Source of the DNA: Actinoplanes utahensis
GTDB lineage: Bacteria > Actinomycetota > Actinomycetes > Mycobacteriales > Micromonosporaceae
DNA: 64,000 nt
NCBI RefSeq assembly: GCF_016862455.1
Contig: NZ_BOMZ01000079.1
Location: 117,392 to 181,391, forward strand
Direction: 5' to 3'
Part shown: positions 9,339 to 18,506 of the stretch, one piece after another
How positions within the stretch are numbered: the stretch's first letter is position 1
How the letters are laid out: every line of letters begins with the position of its first letter
Program-made: the position numbers and the translations under genes
The notes under the pieces: generated by a model
The model's database searches: none
Seen by the model: only the letters and a program-made list of their open reading frames with translations
What the model was told of the DNA's origin: nothing

Positions 9339-10145
9339 GTGATCACCCAGGACAAGATCAATTCGCTGTACGGGCTCGACGTCATCGACAACGACGGCGA
9401 CAAGATCGGCACCGTCGGCGCGGTGTGGACCGACGGCGCCGGCCGGCCCGCGTGGGCGAGCGTCCGGACCGGACTGTTCGGCCTGAAGGAGTCGCTGTTC
9501 CCGCTGCAGAACACGGACCTGCGTGGTGACCAGCTGGTGGTGCCGTTCGACAAGGCGACGGTCAAGGACGCCCCGAACGTCGACGCCGACCACGACGAGC
9601 CGCTGGCCCAGGACGAGGTCGACCGGCTCTACCGGCACTACGACATCAACTGGGACGACACCTACCAGGCGTACCAGACCGGCGCCGCCACCGCGCACAC
9701 CTCCTACACCGGCGCGGACACGACGTCGGCGGGCAGCCGGGAGTCCGCGGAGGCGACCGGCGACGCGATGACCCGGTCGGAGCAGCGCCTCGACGTCGGC
9801 ACCGAACGCGAGCAGACCGGCCGGGCCCGGCTGCGCAAGTACGTGGTGACCGAGCAGCAGCAGGTGACGGTGCCGGTCGAGCGGGAAGAGGTCCGGCTCG
9901 AACGTGAGCCGATCACCGGCGCCAACCGGGACGCCGCCTACGCCGGCCCGGACCTGACCGAGTCGGAGCACGAGGTGACCCTGCACGCCGAGCGGCCGGT
10001 GGTCGACACCGAGACCGTCCCGGTGGAGCGGGTCAGGCTCGGTAAGGAGACCGTCACCGAGCAGCAGACCGTCGGTGGTGAGGTTCGCAAGGAGCGCATC
10101 GAGGCCGACCTGCCCGACGAGGACGGCCGCCGCACCATCGGCTGA
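9339..10145 (+). CDS. PRC-barrel and DUF2382 stress protein
   Basis: 268 residues. The amino end is a PRC barrel (residues about 1-75, IDNDGDKIGTVGAVWTD, ending LVVPFDKATVKDAP). The carboxyl end is a DUF2382 domain (about 150-260) with the alternating charged strands VTVPVEREEVRLERE and RERIEADLP-like ending. The linker is Ala/Thr/Gly-rich. Proteins of this build are common desiccation/general stress proteins in actinomycetes; their biochemical role is not established. ATG 9339 follows the GAGGAAGAGAG ribosome site. Confidence 0.85.
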   Translation: MITQDKINSLYGLDVIDNDGDKIGTVGAVWTDGAGRPAWASVRTGLFGLKESLFPLQNTDLRGDQLVVPFDKATVKDAPNVDADHDEPLAQDEVDRLYRHYDINWDDTYQAYQTGAATAHTSYTGADTTSAGSRESAEATGDAMTRSEQRLDVGTEREQTGRARLRKYVVTEQQQVTVPVEREEVRLEREPITGANRDAAYAGPDLTESEHEVTLHAERPVVDTETVPVERVRLGKETVTEQQTVGGEVRKERIEADLPDEDGRRTIG

Positions 10146-10209
10146 ACGGGCGGTTGCGACACGTTGGAACGGGTACTGCTGGTGTACATCGACGACGTGG
10201 AGGTGCCCG

Positions 10210-10383
10210 ATGGCGTTCGACGACAAGGTCGACAACAAGGCCGAAGAGGTCGGCGGCAAGGTCAAGGAAGGTGTCGGCAAGGCCACCGACGACGAGCGCC
10301 TGGAGACCGAGGGCAAGGCCGACCAGGCCGGTTCGAACATCAAGCAGGCCGGCGAGAAGATCAAGGACGCTTTCAAGTCCTGA
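10210..10383 (+). CDS. CsbD-family stress protein
   Basis: A 57-residue, Lys/Glu/Asp/Gly-rich, disordered-looking protein with the CsbD signature (DKVDNKAEEVGGKVKEGVGK and a second half-repeat QAGSNIKQAGEKIKD). CsbD-like proteins are sigma-B-type stress proteins of unknown mechanism. It lies 64 bases after the PRC/DUF2382 gene and is followed by a strong hairpin, so the pair probably forms a stress operon. Confidence 0.9.
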   Translation: MAFDDKVDNKAEEVGGKVKEGVGKATDDERLETEGKADQAGSNIKQAGEKIKDAFKS

Positions 10384-10401
10384 TCACCGCCTGAGCACGG
10401 G

Positions 10402-10438
10402 TACGGGCTGCGGCATGCGATGGCTGCCGCAGCCCGTA
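10402..10438. terminator. Rho-independent-type hairpin
   Basis: A perfect 14-bp stem (10402-10415 with 10425-10438) around a 9-base loop, 18 bases after the csbD-like stop. There is no long T tract, as is usual in actinomycetes. Confidence 0.75.
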
Positions 10439-10611
10439 TCTGCTTGCCCCTGCCGACTCTCGTACGGCGTTTCCGAAGTCGTCCCGGGAGCGCCCTCCAT
10501 GCCATCCTCCGTCGTTGCACCTACTCCACCGTTCCTGATCCGGATCGCGGGGTATCGCGGGTGGCGCCGGAAATGCTTTGATCGTTCCCGCTGACGGACG
10601 CGGGGGGCTGC

Positions 10612-10938
10612 ATGGCAGGGTTCGAGGTCGATCAGGAGCTGTTGCGTGCTTTGGCGCGCTCGTACGACGCCGCGGCCGACGGCATCACGGCGATCCGCCC
10701 GCGGCTGACCGCGGTCGCCGGTGCGCTGCCCGGTTCGCTGGCCGGCAAAGCCGCCGACCCGGCCCCGGACCGGGCCCGGGACGCCTTCGGGACGGTCGCG
10801 CGGCGGCACGAGGACCTCGCCGCCCTCGTCCGGGGGACCGACGGCCAGTACACCGCGTCCGAGGGCCGGGTGGTCGAGGGTATGCAGCGCCTCATCCCGC
10901 CCGCGGCCTTCCACGGACCGTGGAGGACGCCACGATGA
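10612..10938 (+). CDS. WXG100/EspC-like small secreted-type protein
   Basis: A 108-residue helical, Ala-rich protein beginning MAGFEVDQELLRALARSYD, the pattern of EspC/WXG100-like ESX substrates (two helices, here without a clear WXG). It starts a three-gene unit: its stop overlaps the next start (ATGA), and that gene overlaps a lipoprotein gene in the same way. No ESX ATPase or membrane core is present in the window, so export by a type VII system encoded elsewhere is inference. Confidence 0.6.
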   Translation: MAGFEVDQELLRALARSYDAAADGITAIRPRLTAVAGALPGSLAGKAADPAPDRARDAFGTVARRHEDLAALVRGTDGQYTASEGRVVEGMQRLIPPAAFHGPWRTPR

Positions 10939-12662
10939 CCTACACCGTTTCCGGGGTGCGCGCGTGGCGCCCGGAGGTGCTCAACGACGTCGCCGACGGG
11001 CTGGTCACGGCCCTGGACGCCTTCGAGGGCGAGCTGGAGCAGGCACTGCGCGCGGCCGACGAGGCGACCGGGACCTGGGGCGGCGCCGCATCCGACGCGG
11101 CGCACGCCCGGGCGATCATCGAGAACCGGATGGGCCGCCGGATCGTGGCGGCGACGGACACGGCGATCTCCGTCCTGCGCTCCGGTGCCAAGGAGCTGCG
11201 CTCCGTACGCGACCATGTCCTGGCGCGGGTGGACGACGCCGTCGGCGAGGGGTTCTCGGTGTCGGACGAGTGGCAGGTCACCGACACCGGGTCGGCCCTG
11301 TCCGCGACGGCCCGCCAGCAGCTGCCGCCCACGGAGGTGGCCCGCCTCGACGCCGAGCGCCGGGCTCGCCTGGCGCATCACGCCGACCTCGTCGGCGATG
11401 CCCTGCGCCAGCTGGGGGAAGTCGACCACCGTGCCTCGTTCGCCATCGACGGGGCGCTCGACGAGCTGCGCTCGACCGGTAAGGACGTGACGGCGGGCAC
11501 CGACTACGCGCCGCCGAAGACCCTGACCGGCATGACTCCGGCGCAGCTCGGCGCGCTGCTGAACGACCCGGCGTTCGCGGCGTGGACGGCCGGGCACCCG
11601 GACGCGGCCAAGCGGCTGCTCGACGGCGCGGTCGACGCCGGCCTGCTGCCGCCCAAGGACCCCCGCTACAGAGGTTTCCTTGACCAGTTCTGGGAGCGTG
11701 AAGCGCTCGAGGGGGCGGGCATCGACATCGACGCCTGGGACCCGTCGAAGGGAACCGCGGCGAACGCGGCGATCATCGAGCAGGTCTACACGTACTACGG
11801 CGGGCTGTTCCTGAACCACCCCGAGCTGCAGTGGGCGGGGATGGCGAACATGATCGGACCCTCGTTCGCCGGCGGCTTCTACGATCTGGGGATGATTCGT
11901 GACATCGCCCGCCGTGTGCAGGAGGCCGGCGGCGACCTGCCGGACATCCCGTTCACGGGGACCGATGACGACCTGCGCAAGGCCATCGACGGTCTGGCGA
12001 AACTCAGTGACGGGGAGCTGCATTTCTACGAGTCGACGTTCCTGTCGATGCAGAAGGAGATCTTCCTCGATCAGGCGTCGATGCACGAGGCCTACCTGGT
12101 GGGCGGGACGGCGGAGATCGATCGTCTGCAGCGCGCGGGTGTCTTCGACGACCAGACCGCTCAGGCCTGGCACGACATCGCCGACGGCGTCGCCCGCGAC
12201 GACCCGTCGCTCGTGGCCGCCGGCAACAAGGAGCTGCTGCGCCGGGAGCAGTGGGACATCATCCGCGACGACTACGACTCGATGCGCGGTCGTCCGGTCA
12301 CGGGTGAGGTGTTCACCTACGCGGCGACCCTCGTCGGCGCCCCTTCGATCCCGGGTGCGCACACCTTCCCCCAGCAGTTCCCCCTCGTCGTGGACAACCT
12401 CGAACTGCCGGTCAGCCACACGAGCCTCGGCGAGTTGGTGACGCCGCTGCCCGACGGCAACATCTCGGTCGCCGACGACCGCTGGAAGCTCGTCGTGACC
12501 GACACGCTTCCGGCGTACCAGCACCTGCTGGCCACCGACCTGCAGGGCGCTCGTGACCTCATCGCGTCGGACTTCGGTGACCGCATCGGCGAGCAGCGGT
12601 TGACGGAACGCGCCGACGAGATCGCCGAGCGTCTCCTCACCGACTGGGAGTACCGGCGATGA
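10935..12662 (+). CDS. Large putative type VII-secreted protein with WXG-like amino end
   Basis: 575 residues. The amino-terminal 150 residues are a long helical pair with a TWGG turn near residue 48, as in WXG100/PPE-like domains. The rest, including YRGFLDQFWEREALEGAGID and the middle helical region, is not a family I can name. There is no signal peptide or membrane helix. The toxin/effector-like layout (WXG-like head, unknown tail, partner small helical protein, downstream lipoprotein) matches the second module at 21466-24021. Function unknown. Confidence 0.6.
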   Translation: MTYTVSGVRAWRPEVLNDVADGLVTALDAFEGELEQALRAADEATGTWGGAASDAAHARAIIENRMGRRIVAATDTAISVLRSGAKELRSVRDHVLARVDDAVGEGFSVSDEWQVTDTGSALSATARQQLPPTEVARLDAERRARLAHHADLVGDALRQLGEVDHRASFAIDGALDELRSTGKDVTAGTDYAPPKTLTGMTPAQLGALLNDPAFAAWTAGHPDAAKRLLDGAVDAGLLPPKDPRYRGFLDQFWEREALEGAGIDIDAWDPSKGTAANAAIIEQVYTYYGGLFLNHPELQWAGMANMIGPSFAGGFYDLGMIRDIARRVQEAGGDLPDIPFTGTDDDLRKAIDGLAKLSDGELHFYESTFLSMQKEIFLDQASMHEAYLVGGTAEIDRLQRAGVFDDQTAQAWHDIADGVARDDPSLVAAGNKELLRREQWDIIRDDYDSMRGRPVTGEVFTYAATLVGAPSIPGAHTFPQQFPLVVDNLELPVSHTSLGELVTPLPDGNISVADDRWKLVVTDTLPAYQHLLATDLQGARDLIASDFGDRIGEQRLTERADEIAERLLTDWEYRR

Positions 12663-13330
12663 GGGCCGGCCGCATCGCCGGTGCCCTGCTCACCGTCGTA
12701 CTCCTGGCAGCATGCACCCCCACACCCGAGAAGAAGGGGCCGACCTTGGGACCCGGCGAATACTCCCGGCTGGACGACGCCGGGATCGCGCAGATCGAAG
12801 AGCACCGCTTCGCACGGTTCGACGTGCGCGACGGGACGCTCCTGCCGACGGACGTCGGGCTCGCCGCCGACGACACGTCCGGGCCGATCATCGGCGACCC
12901 GTCCAAGCCGGAGATGACCGTCGAGATCGTCGGACCGCACGGCACCGAGACGATCACCACGCGGACGCTCAGCGTCCAACCGGGCGAGCGCAGCGCGTCG
13001 ATCAGGTTCTTCCGCGACCCCGTCGACCGCGCCGCCTCCGCCGCGCGGCTCCGCGAGGACCAGACGGTGTGGGGCATCCAGGCGAAGACCGTCGACTACT
13101 GGCTGGCCGCCACCGCCGACCCCACGGTCGGCCAGGACAGACCGTACAAGGCCGTGCTCGGCGAGGGCGTGGGCCGCAGCGGACTCGTGGGGAGTGTTCA
13201 GGCGTCGCTGAAGAACGGCGTCGAGATTCACGACGTGCTCATCCTCCTCGGGGCCCACCTCTACACGCCCGAGGCCCTCAAGATCATCCGCTCGACGGGG
13301 TCGACCGTGGACGTCCCGAGACCCCACTGA
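12659..13330 (+). CDS. Lipoprotein of the WXG-type module
   Basis: A 223-residue protein with a lipoprotein signal (AGALLTVVLLAACTPTP, Cys at about residue 19). The mature part is hydrophilic with no domain I recognise. Its start overlaps the preceding stop (ATGA). By analogy with toxin-immunity arrangements it could protect the producer, but it could equally be an export or surface partner; the equivalent lipoprotein at 23500-24021 is not obviously similar in sequence. Confidence 0.65.
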   Translation: MRAGRIAGALLTVVLLAACTPTPEKKGPTLGPGEYSRLDDAGIAQIEEHRFARFDVRDGTLLPTDVGLAADDTSGPIIGDPSKPEMTVEIVGPHGTETITTRTLSVQPGERSASIRFFRDPVDRAASAARLREDQTVWGIQAKTVDYWLAATADPTVGQDRPYKAVLGEGVGRSGLVGSVQASLKNGVEIHDVLILLGAHLYTPEALKIIRSTGSTVDVPRPH

Positions 13331-13385
13331 GCCTCCACCGCGGCCAACGAGCCGCCGGCATCTCGCCACCGGTGCGCCGCATCAC

Positions 13386-13790
13386 CTATCGATGCACGAC
13401 GACGGTGTCGGCCATCCGGTCGTGCAACGTCCGGCGCCGGTCCCCGAAGACCATGACGGCGTCGATCAGCGTGAAGACGCCGAGGGTCACCACGCCGAAG
13501 GTGTAGGCGCAGACGAATTTCAAGAACAGCTCCCGGTACGCCATCCGACGCCAGCCCACCGGCCGGGAGGTGCGGGCGTCGGCGACCACGTGTCCCAGGA
13601 TCTGGCGGGCCGGGGTCTGCCCACGATCGAACAGCCATGAGGCCCACACCAGCCAGCCGATGCCGGCGGTCACGGCGATCAGCACGCCGTCGACGATCTG
13701 TGCCGCCAGCCGGCCGGCGGGACTCACCAGGCGAGGGGACGAAGGGTCGCCGACGTGCTGGTTGATCTGGTGGGAAGTCGCCTGAGTCAT
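13386..13790 (-). CDS. RDD-family membrane protein
   Basis: A 134-residue protein with an RDD domain: AAQIVDGVLIAVTAGIGWLV forms the first membrane helix, GQTPARQILGHVVVA-type loop follows, and a second helix spans FVCAYTFGVVTLGVFTLIDAV. The family is widespread; roles proposed include transport. It stands alone, convergent with the lipoprotein gene. Confidence 0.8.
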   Translation of the reverse strand: MTQATSHQINQHVGDPSSPRLVSPAGRLAAQIVDGVLIAVTAGIGWLVWASWLFDRGQTPARQILGHVVADARTSRPVGWRRMAYRELFLKFVCAYTFGVVTLGVFTLIDAVMVFGDRRRTLHDRMADTVVVHR

Positions 13791-14146
13791 TCGGGTTCCG
13801 GTCCTTGTCGCGGATCACATGGTGGATCCGGCGACCCTATTCGATCATGTCCAGTCGCCCGGGTAGGCGCCCGCTCACGGCAGCCCGGCCGGCTGACGCT
13901 TGCCTCAGGCGTCCGCAGCGAGACTCACTCCCATGCCGCGAGTCCCGTGAGCGGGATGGCGCGCTCCGGGCCGGCCAGGCGCGGTAGCGCTCGTCAGGAA
14001 CGCCGCTAGCCCAAGGTGGCGTGGACCACGTTCCTGATAACGGTCTGGACACAGGCTGTGTGATGGCTGGTTGTCGCCTCGTAGCCGGGGTAGTCGCTGG
14101 TTGCGCCGTTGCCAGACGGCTTGAACACGATCCCCAGGAGACAATC
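13791..14146. other. Intergenic, no gene recognised
   Basis: Divergent gap between the RDD gene and the YiaA/B gene; presumably both promoters. Nothing else is supported. Confidence 0.4.
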
Positions 14147-14446
14147 ATGGCTACCAGCACTCACGCTCACAACGAGAGCGTCACCGTCAAGGGCGCCCGG
14201 TTCCGGGGCGAGGAGACCAAGCCCTCCTTCAAGACCACTGAACTGGTCGTCTACGTGCTCGCGGTCATCGGCGTACTGATCGCCTCGTACACCGTCGGTG
14301 ACGGGGACGCGAACAACGGTGCCGACTACTTCGCTGCCGACAAGGCGTGGTGGTACATCACGCTGCTGACCATCGGTTACATGATCAGCCGCGGCCTGGC
14401 CAAGGCCGGCAGCCGCAGCAGCGACGTCGACCCGCGCACGCACTGA
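14147..14446 (+). CDS. YiaA/YiaB two-helix inner-membrane protein
   Basis: 99 residues with two membrane helices (LVVYVLAVIGVLIASYTV and WWYITLLTIGYMISRGLAKA) separated by an Asp/Asn-rich loop, the YiaA/YiaB two-helix pattern. Function of the family is unknown. ATG 14147 is preceded by AGGAGACAATC. A strong hairpin follows, so it is a single-gene unit. Confidence 0.8.
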   Translation: MATSTHAHNESVTVKGARFRGEETKPSFKTTELVVYVLAVIGVLIASYTVGDGDANNGADYFAADKAWWYITLLTIGYMISRGLAKAGSRSSDVDPRTH

Positions 14447-14464
14447 TCAGTCTTGCTGCATCAG

Positions 14465-14500
14465 CGGGCGTGGCCGAGTCGCAAGTCTCGGCCACGCCCG
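14465..14500. terminator. Rho-independent-type hairpin
   Basis: A perfect 14-bp GC-rich stem (14465-14478 with 14487-14500) with an 8-base loop, 18 bases after the YiaA/B stop. It lies between convergent genes and may serve both. Confidence 0.75.
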
Positions 14501-14556
14501 TCGCGCGGTACGAGCCGAGCGACATCCAGCGGTCTGTTTCCGGGCATACCGGTGTT

Positions 14557-15477
14557 CTACTGGTGCCTGGCCAGCTTGGTCGCGGCGGCCTTCGCCTTGT
14601 CGCGTTCACCGGGCATGGCGGCCCACTCCGCCGCGACAGCGTCCAGTTCGTCCTTGTGCGCCGCCGCCCAGACGGTCAGCCTGTCCACGTTGCTCTCGAT
14701 CAGCCGGGCCGCCTTCGCGCCTCGGCACTCCCAGTCGGCGGCAGCCGCTGCCTTCTCGAAGCCGACCGCCTCCGCCCAGCCCTCGACCTGGGTGAGGTCG
14801 GTGTTCCCGGACGGGATCGGGTACTTCTGTTCGGCCGACATCATGACGTCCGGCAGTCCTTCCTCGACCGCGATGCCCTTGCCGCTCATGCAGGTTCGGT
14901 ACTCGTTGAGCAGGTCCGGGACCTGGCCTTTCTGGAGGGCATGGAGTTCCCCGGCCAGCTTTTCCTTGACGGCGGCAGCCCCGGCGGGCACGGCCAGGTC
15001 CTCGGTCGCCCTGGTGGCCGGCTCACACCCGTACTGGATGCTCAGCCACCTCTCGGCGGCGCTGCCGGTCAACTTCAGCAGCGCGGGGTTGTCTCCGGTG
15101 CCGGCCTTGGCGGCGGCCTGCCTGCGTTCGGCGATCTTGAAATCGTCGTAGCGCATGGACCAGCCCAGCATGTTGCTGACGGAGACGGTCTCGCCGGCTA
15201 CGTACTCCGACGGCGGCGGGATCTCGAAGGTCGCGCCCTTGGCGGTCATGCACGCGCCCAAGGCGGTCTGCCAGGCGTAATACTGCCGCTGCTGGCCGGC
15301 GACCCGCTGCTTCGGGGTGCCGTTCAGCTTGTGGACGATCTCCGTGAGCAGCCGACCTCCGTCGCTGTCCGCAAGGGTCTCAGCTGCGGGGGCCGCAGTC
15401 GGCCGGCTGCCGGCTTGGGCACAGCCACTGAGGAACGCTGTGAAGGCGAGGGCGGTGACCGCGGGCACACGGGTCAT
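14557..15477 (-). CDS. Lipoprotein of unknown function
   Basis: 306 residues with a lipoprotein signal (TALAFTAFLSGCAQAG, Cys near residue 19). The mature part has recurring Cys residues in short motifs (GACMTAKG, YGCEPAT, RTCMSGKG, WECRGAK), suggesting disulfide-linked repeats of a Cys-x-x-x-G type. I do not recognise the family. The ATG at 15477 is chosen because it opens the signal peptide. Not obviously in an operon. Confidence 0.7.
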   Translation of the reverse strand: MTRVPAVTALAFTAFLSGCAQAGSRPTAAPAAETLADSDGGRLLTEIVHKLNGTPKQRVAGQQRQYYAWQTALGACMTAKGATFEIPPPSEYVAGETVSVSNMLGWSMRYDDFKIAERRQAAAKAGTGDNPALLKLTGSAAERWLSIQYGCEPATRATEDLAVPAGAAAVKEKLAGELHALQKGQVPDLLNEYRTCMSGKGIAVEEGLPDVMMSAEQKYPIPSGNTDLTQVEGWAEAVGFEKAAAAADWECRGAKAARLIESNVDRLTVWAAAHKDELDAVAAEWAAMPGERDKAKAAATKLARHQ

Positions 15478-15631
15478 GTGGTGGATCTCCTGAGCCGCTC
15501 GGGAACGGGAACCGGAGTGGTCACTGGTCGCACTCCACGGGTCACCGGCGGGAAGGACTGCGGGATGCCGGTGGTCCACGAACACTCAACTGTCGGCGGG
15601 GCGGATCCGCTCTGGGGCGCGAGCTGCCGAT

Positions 15632-16705
15632 TCACGAGATGGCGGGCGGGGCTTCGCCGCCGCTGAAGCTCGCCGCCGCCTGACGGCCCGCCGCCTGGTT
15701 CTCGAGGACGTAAGGCCGCAGCCGCTCCTCGTACGCGGTGTAGGCGATCTCGTGGCGGCCGCCGGCAGCGGACAACTCCCGGGCGAGGGTCCACGCGCCG
15801 ACCAGTGCCTGTGAGGTGCCCATCCCGCTGGTCGGCGCGGCGCAGTAGCCCGCGTCACCGATCAGGGCCACCCGGCCACGGTGCCAGTGGTCGAGGTGGA
15901 CCTGGCAGCTGGAGGCGAAGTAGAAGTCGTCGGCCTCGCTCATCGCCGTGAGTAGCCGGGGCGCCTCCCAGCCGTATCCGGCGAACGCGTCCCGCAGCGC
16001 CTGCTCCTGTTCCGTACGCGTCAGCCGGTCCAGTGCCGGTGAGGCGGTGGCGAAGGAGAGGCTGACGGTGAGCGGCTCCGTGGGGCCGGTGCTGAACAGC
16101 AGGATGCTCGCCTTCCCGGGCATCATCAGTCCACGGCGGTCCAGGCCGAGGTGATTGGCGGTGCTGAAGCCGGCTCCGGACATCCCGAGGTGCCGCAGGG
16201 CGTCCCCGTCCGGTCCGAAGGCCAGCCTCCGAACGTTGGAGTGCACGCCGTCCGCCCCGATCACCAGGTCGAACTCGCGGGCCGGGTGGTGTTCGAACTC
16301 GACGGTGACGCCCGGCCCGTGGTCGGTCAACGCGGTGATCGAGTCGTCGAACAGGTACTCCACGTCATCGGCCGTCAGCCGGTGGAGGATGCGGGTCAGG
16401 TCACGCTTGGGCACGTCCAGCTCGCCGCCGAACGCCTCGGCAGGCAGCTGCACGACCTCGTTGCCCGCCTCGTCGACGATGGTCGTTCCGCCCATCCTGG
16501 TGTCGTGCTCGCGCAGCTCGGTGAGGATGCCCAACTCCTTGAGGACGTCGAGTGCCGGGCCGCGGAAGTCCACCGCGTACCCGGTGTCGCGGAGGGCCGG
16601 CGCCCGCTCGACGACGGTCACGTCGTACCCCGCGTGGTGCAGGAAGTAGGCGAGGGCGGGACCGGCGACGCTCGCGCCGGAGATGAGAACGTTCGGCTTC
16701 GTCAT
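15632..16705 (-). CDS. FAD-dependent monooxygenase (aromatic hydroxylase type)
   Basis: 357 residues of the PHBH/TetX-like class. The Rossmann motif VLISGASVAGPALAYFLHHA is at the amino end, the DG-type motif FDLVIGADGVHSNVRRLAFG near residue 160, and the GD motif VALIGDAGYCAAPTSGMGTS near residue 285. It should use NAD(P)H and O2 to hydroxylate an aromatic or polyketide-like substrate. It is divergent from the tetR gene at 16787, with a palindrome between them, so it is probably the target of that repressor and serves drug inactivation or aromatic breakdown. Confidence 0.88.
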   Translation of the reverse strand: MTKPNVLISGASVAGPALAYFLHHAGYDVTVVERAPALRDTGYAVDFRGPALDVLKELGILTELREHDTRMGGTTIVDEAGNEVVQLPAEAFGGELDVPKRDLTRILHRLTADDVEYLFDDSITALTDHGPGVTVEFEHHPAREFDLVIGADGVHSNVRRLAFGPDGDALRHLGMSGAGFSTANHLGLDRRGLMMPGKASILLFSTGPTEPLTVSLSFATASPALDRLTRTEQEQALRDAFAGYGWEAPRLLTAMSEADDFYFASSCQVHLDHWHRGRVALIGDAGYCAAPTSGMGTSQALVGAWTLARELSAAGGRHEIAYTAYEERLRPYVLENQAAGRQAAASFSGGEAPPAIS

Positions 16706-16739
16706 GAGAGGAACCGTAGCGACGTTCATCCACCTGGTC

Positions 16740-16753
16740 AATCCAAGTGGATT
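16740..16753. promoter_or_regulatory. Probable TetR operator between divergent genes
   Basis: A perfect inverted repeat AATCCA-AG-TGGATT sits between the monooxygenase and tetR starts, within a longer array of ATCCAC/GTGGAT half-sites (16728-16765). Position and symmetry suggest control of both promoters by the adjacent TetR. Confidence 0.65.
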
Positions 16754-16786
16754 AACCGCGTGGATGAACTTTGTTATGCTCGGTCC

Positions 16787-17278
16787 ATGGGAAATCGTGA
16801 GGACCTGCTCCGGGGCGCCAAGCAGTGCCTGATCGAACGCGGCTGGGCACGCACCACCGTCCGGGACATCGCCGCAGCGGCCGGCGTCAACCACGCCGCC
16901 ATCGGCTACCACTTCGGATCCAAGGACGCCCTGCTGACGCAGGCCCTGGTCGAGGCGGTGGAGGACCTGTCCGAGCAACTCGCGCTGCAGGCCCGGGCCG
17001 ACACCCCGGAGCAGAGGTGGCAGGCACTCATCGACACCTTCACCACACACCGGCCGTTGTGGGTGGCCCAACTGGAAGCCGCGGTCCAAGCCGAGCGATC
17101 CCCCGAGGTCCGTGAGTACCTCGCCAAGGGCCAGCACGAAGGGCGGCAAGGCCTCGGGGGCTCCGTGCCGCTCGCCCTGCTGACCGGCCTGATGATGCAG
17201 TGGCTGGTCGACCCGGAGCACGCCCCCTCCGGCGCGGACGTCACCGCCGAGCTTCGCGCACTCGCCACAGACACCTGA
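16787..17278 (+). CDS. TetR/AcrR family regulator
   Basis: A 163-residue repressor with the usual helix-turn-helix (TTVRDIAAAAGVNHAAIGYH) and a short ligand domain with the hydrophobic stretch LALLTGLMMQWLVDPEH. It is divergently arranged with the FAD monooxygenase and very likely represses it through the palindrome at 16740. The ligand is probably the monooxygenase substrate. Confidence 0.85.
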   Translation: MGNREDLLRGAKQCLIERGWARTTVRDIAAAAGVNHAAIGYHFGSKDALLTQALVEAVEDLSEQLALQARADTPEQRWQALIDTFTTHRPLWVAQLEAAVQAERSPEVREYLAKGQHEGRQGLGGSVPLALLTGLMMQWLVDPEHAPSGADVTAELRALATDT

Positions 17279-17479
17279 ACCGGCCCGCGTACGAGCCCCG
17301 GGAACGGCCGAGCTGGGCCGTGAGCCCGCCGTCGCCTCGGCGCTCAGCGGTTCCATGCGGTTGCCGAGCAGGAACGACGAGCAGAGCCAGACCTGCGTGA
17401 CCACGTTCTCGCCTACCAGTAGGTCACCGCCGGTGACGACATCCTGCTTCCGTCCACGATCCTTGCTGCGTCTCGGCCT

Positions 17480-17722
17480 CTACCCGGGCCGGGTTTCCAT
17501 CTCGCCGGTGTCGGCTGCGCGTAGTAGAGCGTCGTGAATGCGGGTCAGGGCAGTGGCGGCGTCGGCGAGGTCGGCGGCGGCCTGGGGCTGACCGGCCGGG
17601 CTCCGTGCCGCGGCGCGCAGCACCTTCTGGCGGGTGGCTCGGGCGTGGAGGGCGGCAGCGAGCAGCTGGTTGACGACGTCTTGACGGTTGTGGTGGGCAG
17701 TGGCCGTTGGTGGTGGATGCAT
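17480..17722 (-). CDS. Small hypothetical protein
   Basis: An 80-residue Ala-rich helical protein (ATAHHNRQDVVNQLLAAALH). It has a good ribosome site (GCAAGGACG before ATG) and lies in the same direction as the GAF and chemoreceptor genes upstream, so it may belong to that group. No family is recognised. Confidence 0.5.
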   Translation of the reverse strand: MHPPPTATAHHNRQDVVNQLLAAALHARATRQKVLRAAARSPAGQPQAAADLADAATALTRIHDALLRAADTGEMETRPG

Positions 17723-17951
17723 GGTCGTCCTTGCTTGCAGCGCTGCTGGGTGCCGTGGTTGCCGCGACCCTCGTTGACTTCGTGATCACGGCGCTGGCCT
17801 CACTCCCGGCGCATGGCTGATCGGTTCCCAGGACGGCTGATCCTGGTCCGGGAGCGGGGCGTGGCCGGTACACCGCCCGCGGTGGGATAGCGCAGGGCGT
17901 ACCGGCAGCCTTCTGTCAGGGCGTCGGGTATGGCGGCTTCTGGAGTTCTGA

Positions 17952-18506
17952 TCAACGGTTTTCGCCCGGTTCGATGACCGGGTCCGGTGTGGTGCGGTGT
18001 TCGGCCAGGATGTGCATGGTTTCGGCGGCGCCGTTGGTGAGGACGGTGATGTCGTGCTCGGTGAAGGTGCGGGGCGTGACGTCGATGACGCAGTGGGCGC
18101 CTAGGATCTGGCCGCTGTCGTCGCTCAGGGGTACGCCGGCGTAGCTGCGAATCGGTGACATGGCCAGCAGCGGGTTCGCCGCGTACACGGGGTCGGCGGT
18201 GCCGTCGGTGATGCAGTACGGCCGGCCGGCGAGCACGGTCTGGGTGCACAGCGCCCATTCCGCCGGGGTTCCCTGGACCTCGCTGATCCAGCCGGTCAGG
18301 CCGTGCTGGCCGATGATGAACTGCGAGGTGTCGAGCACCATCGAGATCATGGAGATCGGTGCGTGCAGCAGGTCGGCGGTGCGGGCCGCGACCGCGTCCA
18401 GCCGGGCTTGCAGGGTGGGGTCGAACAAGTCGTATCGGGCGATCTGCTGAATGCGGGCGGGCTTGCCGAGCCGGTCGAACAGGCCGGTGGGGGTGATGGT
18501 GTTCAT
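17952..18506 (-). CDS. GAF-domain protein
   Basis: 184 residues, essentially one GAF domain (about 25-170) with features such as APISMISMVLDTSQFIIGQHG and SYAGVPLSDDSGQILGAHCV. It probably binds a small molecule or redox cofactor and modulates a partner. Its start overlaps the stop of the gene upstream (ATGA), and the chemoreceptor gene precedes that one, suggesting one signalling operon. Confidence 0.8.
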   Translation of the reverse strand: MNTITPTGLFDRLGKPARIQQIARYDLFDPTLQARLDAVAARTADLLHAPISMISMVLDTSQFIIGQHGLTGWISEVQGTPAEWALCTQTVLAGRPYCITDGTADPVYAANPLLAMSPIRSYAGVPLSDDSGQILGAHCVIDVTPRTFTEHDITVLTNGAAETMHILAEHRTTPDPVIEPGENR

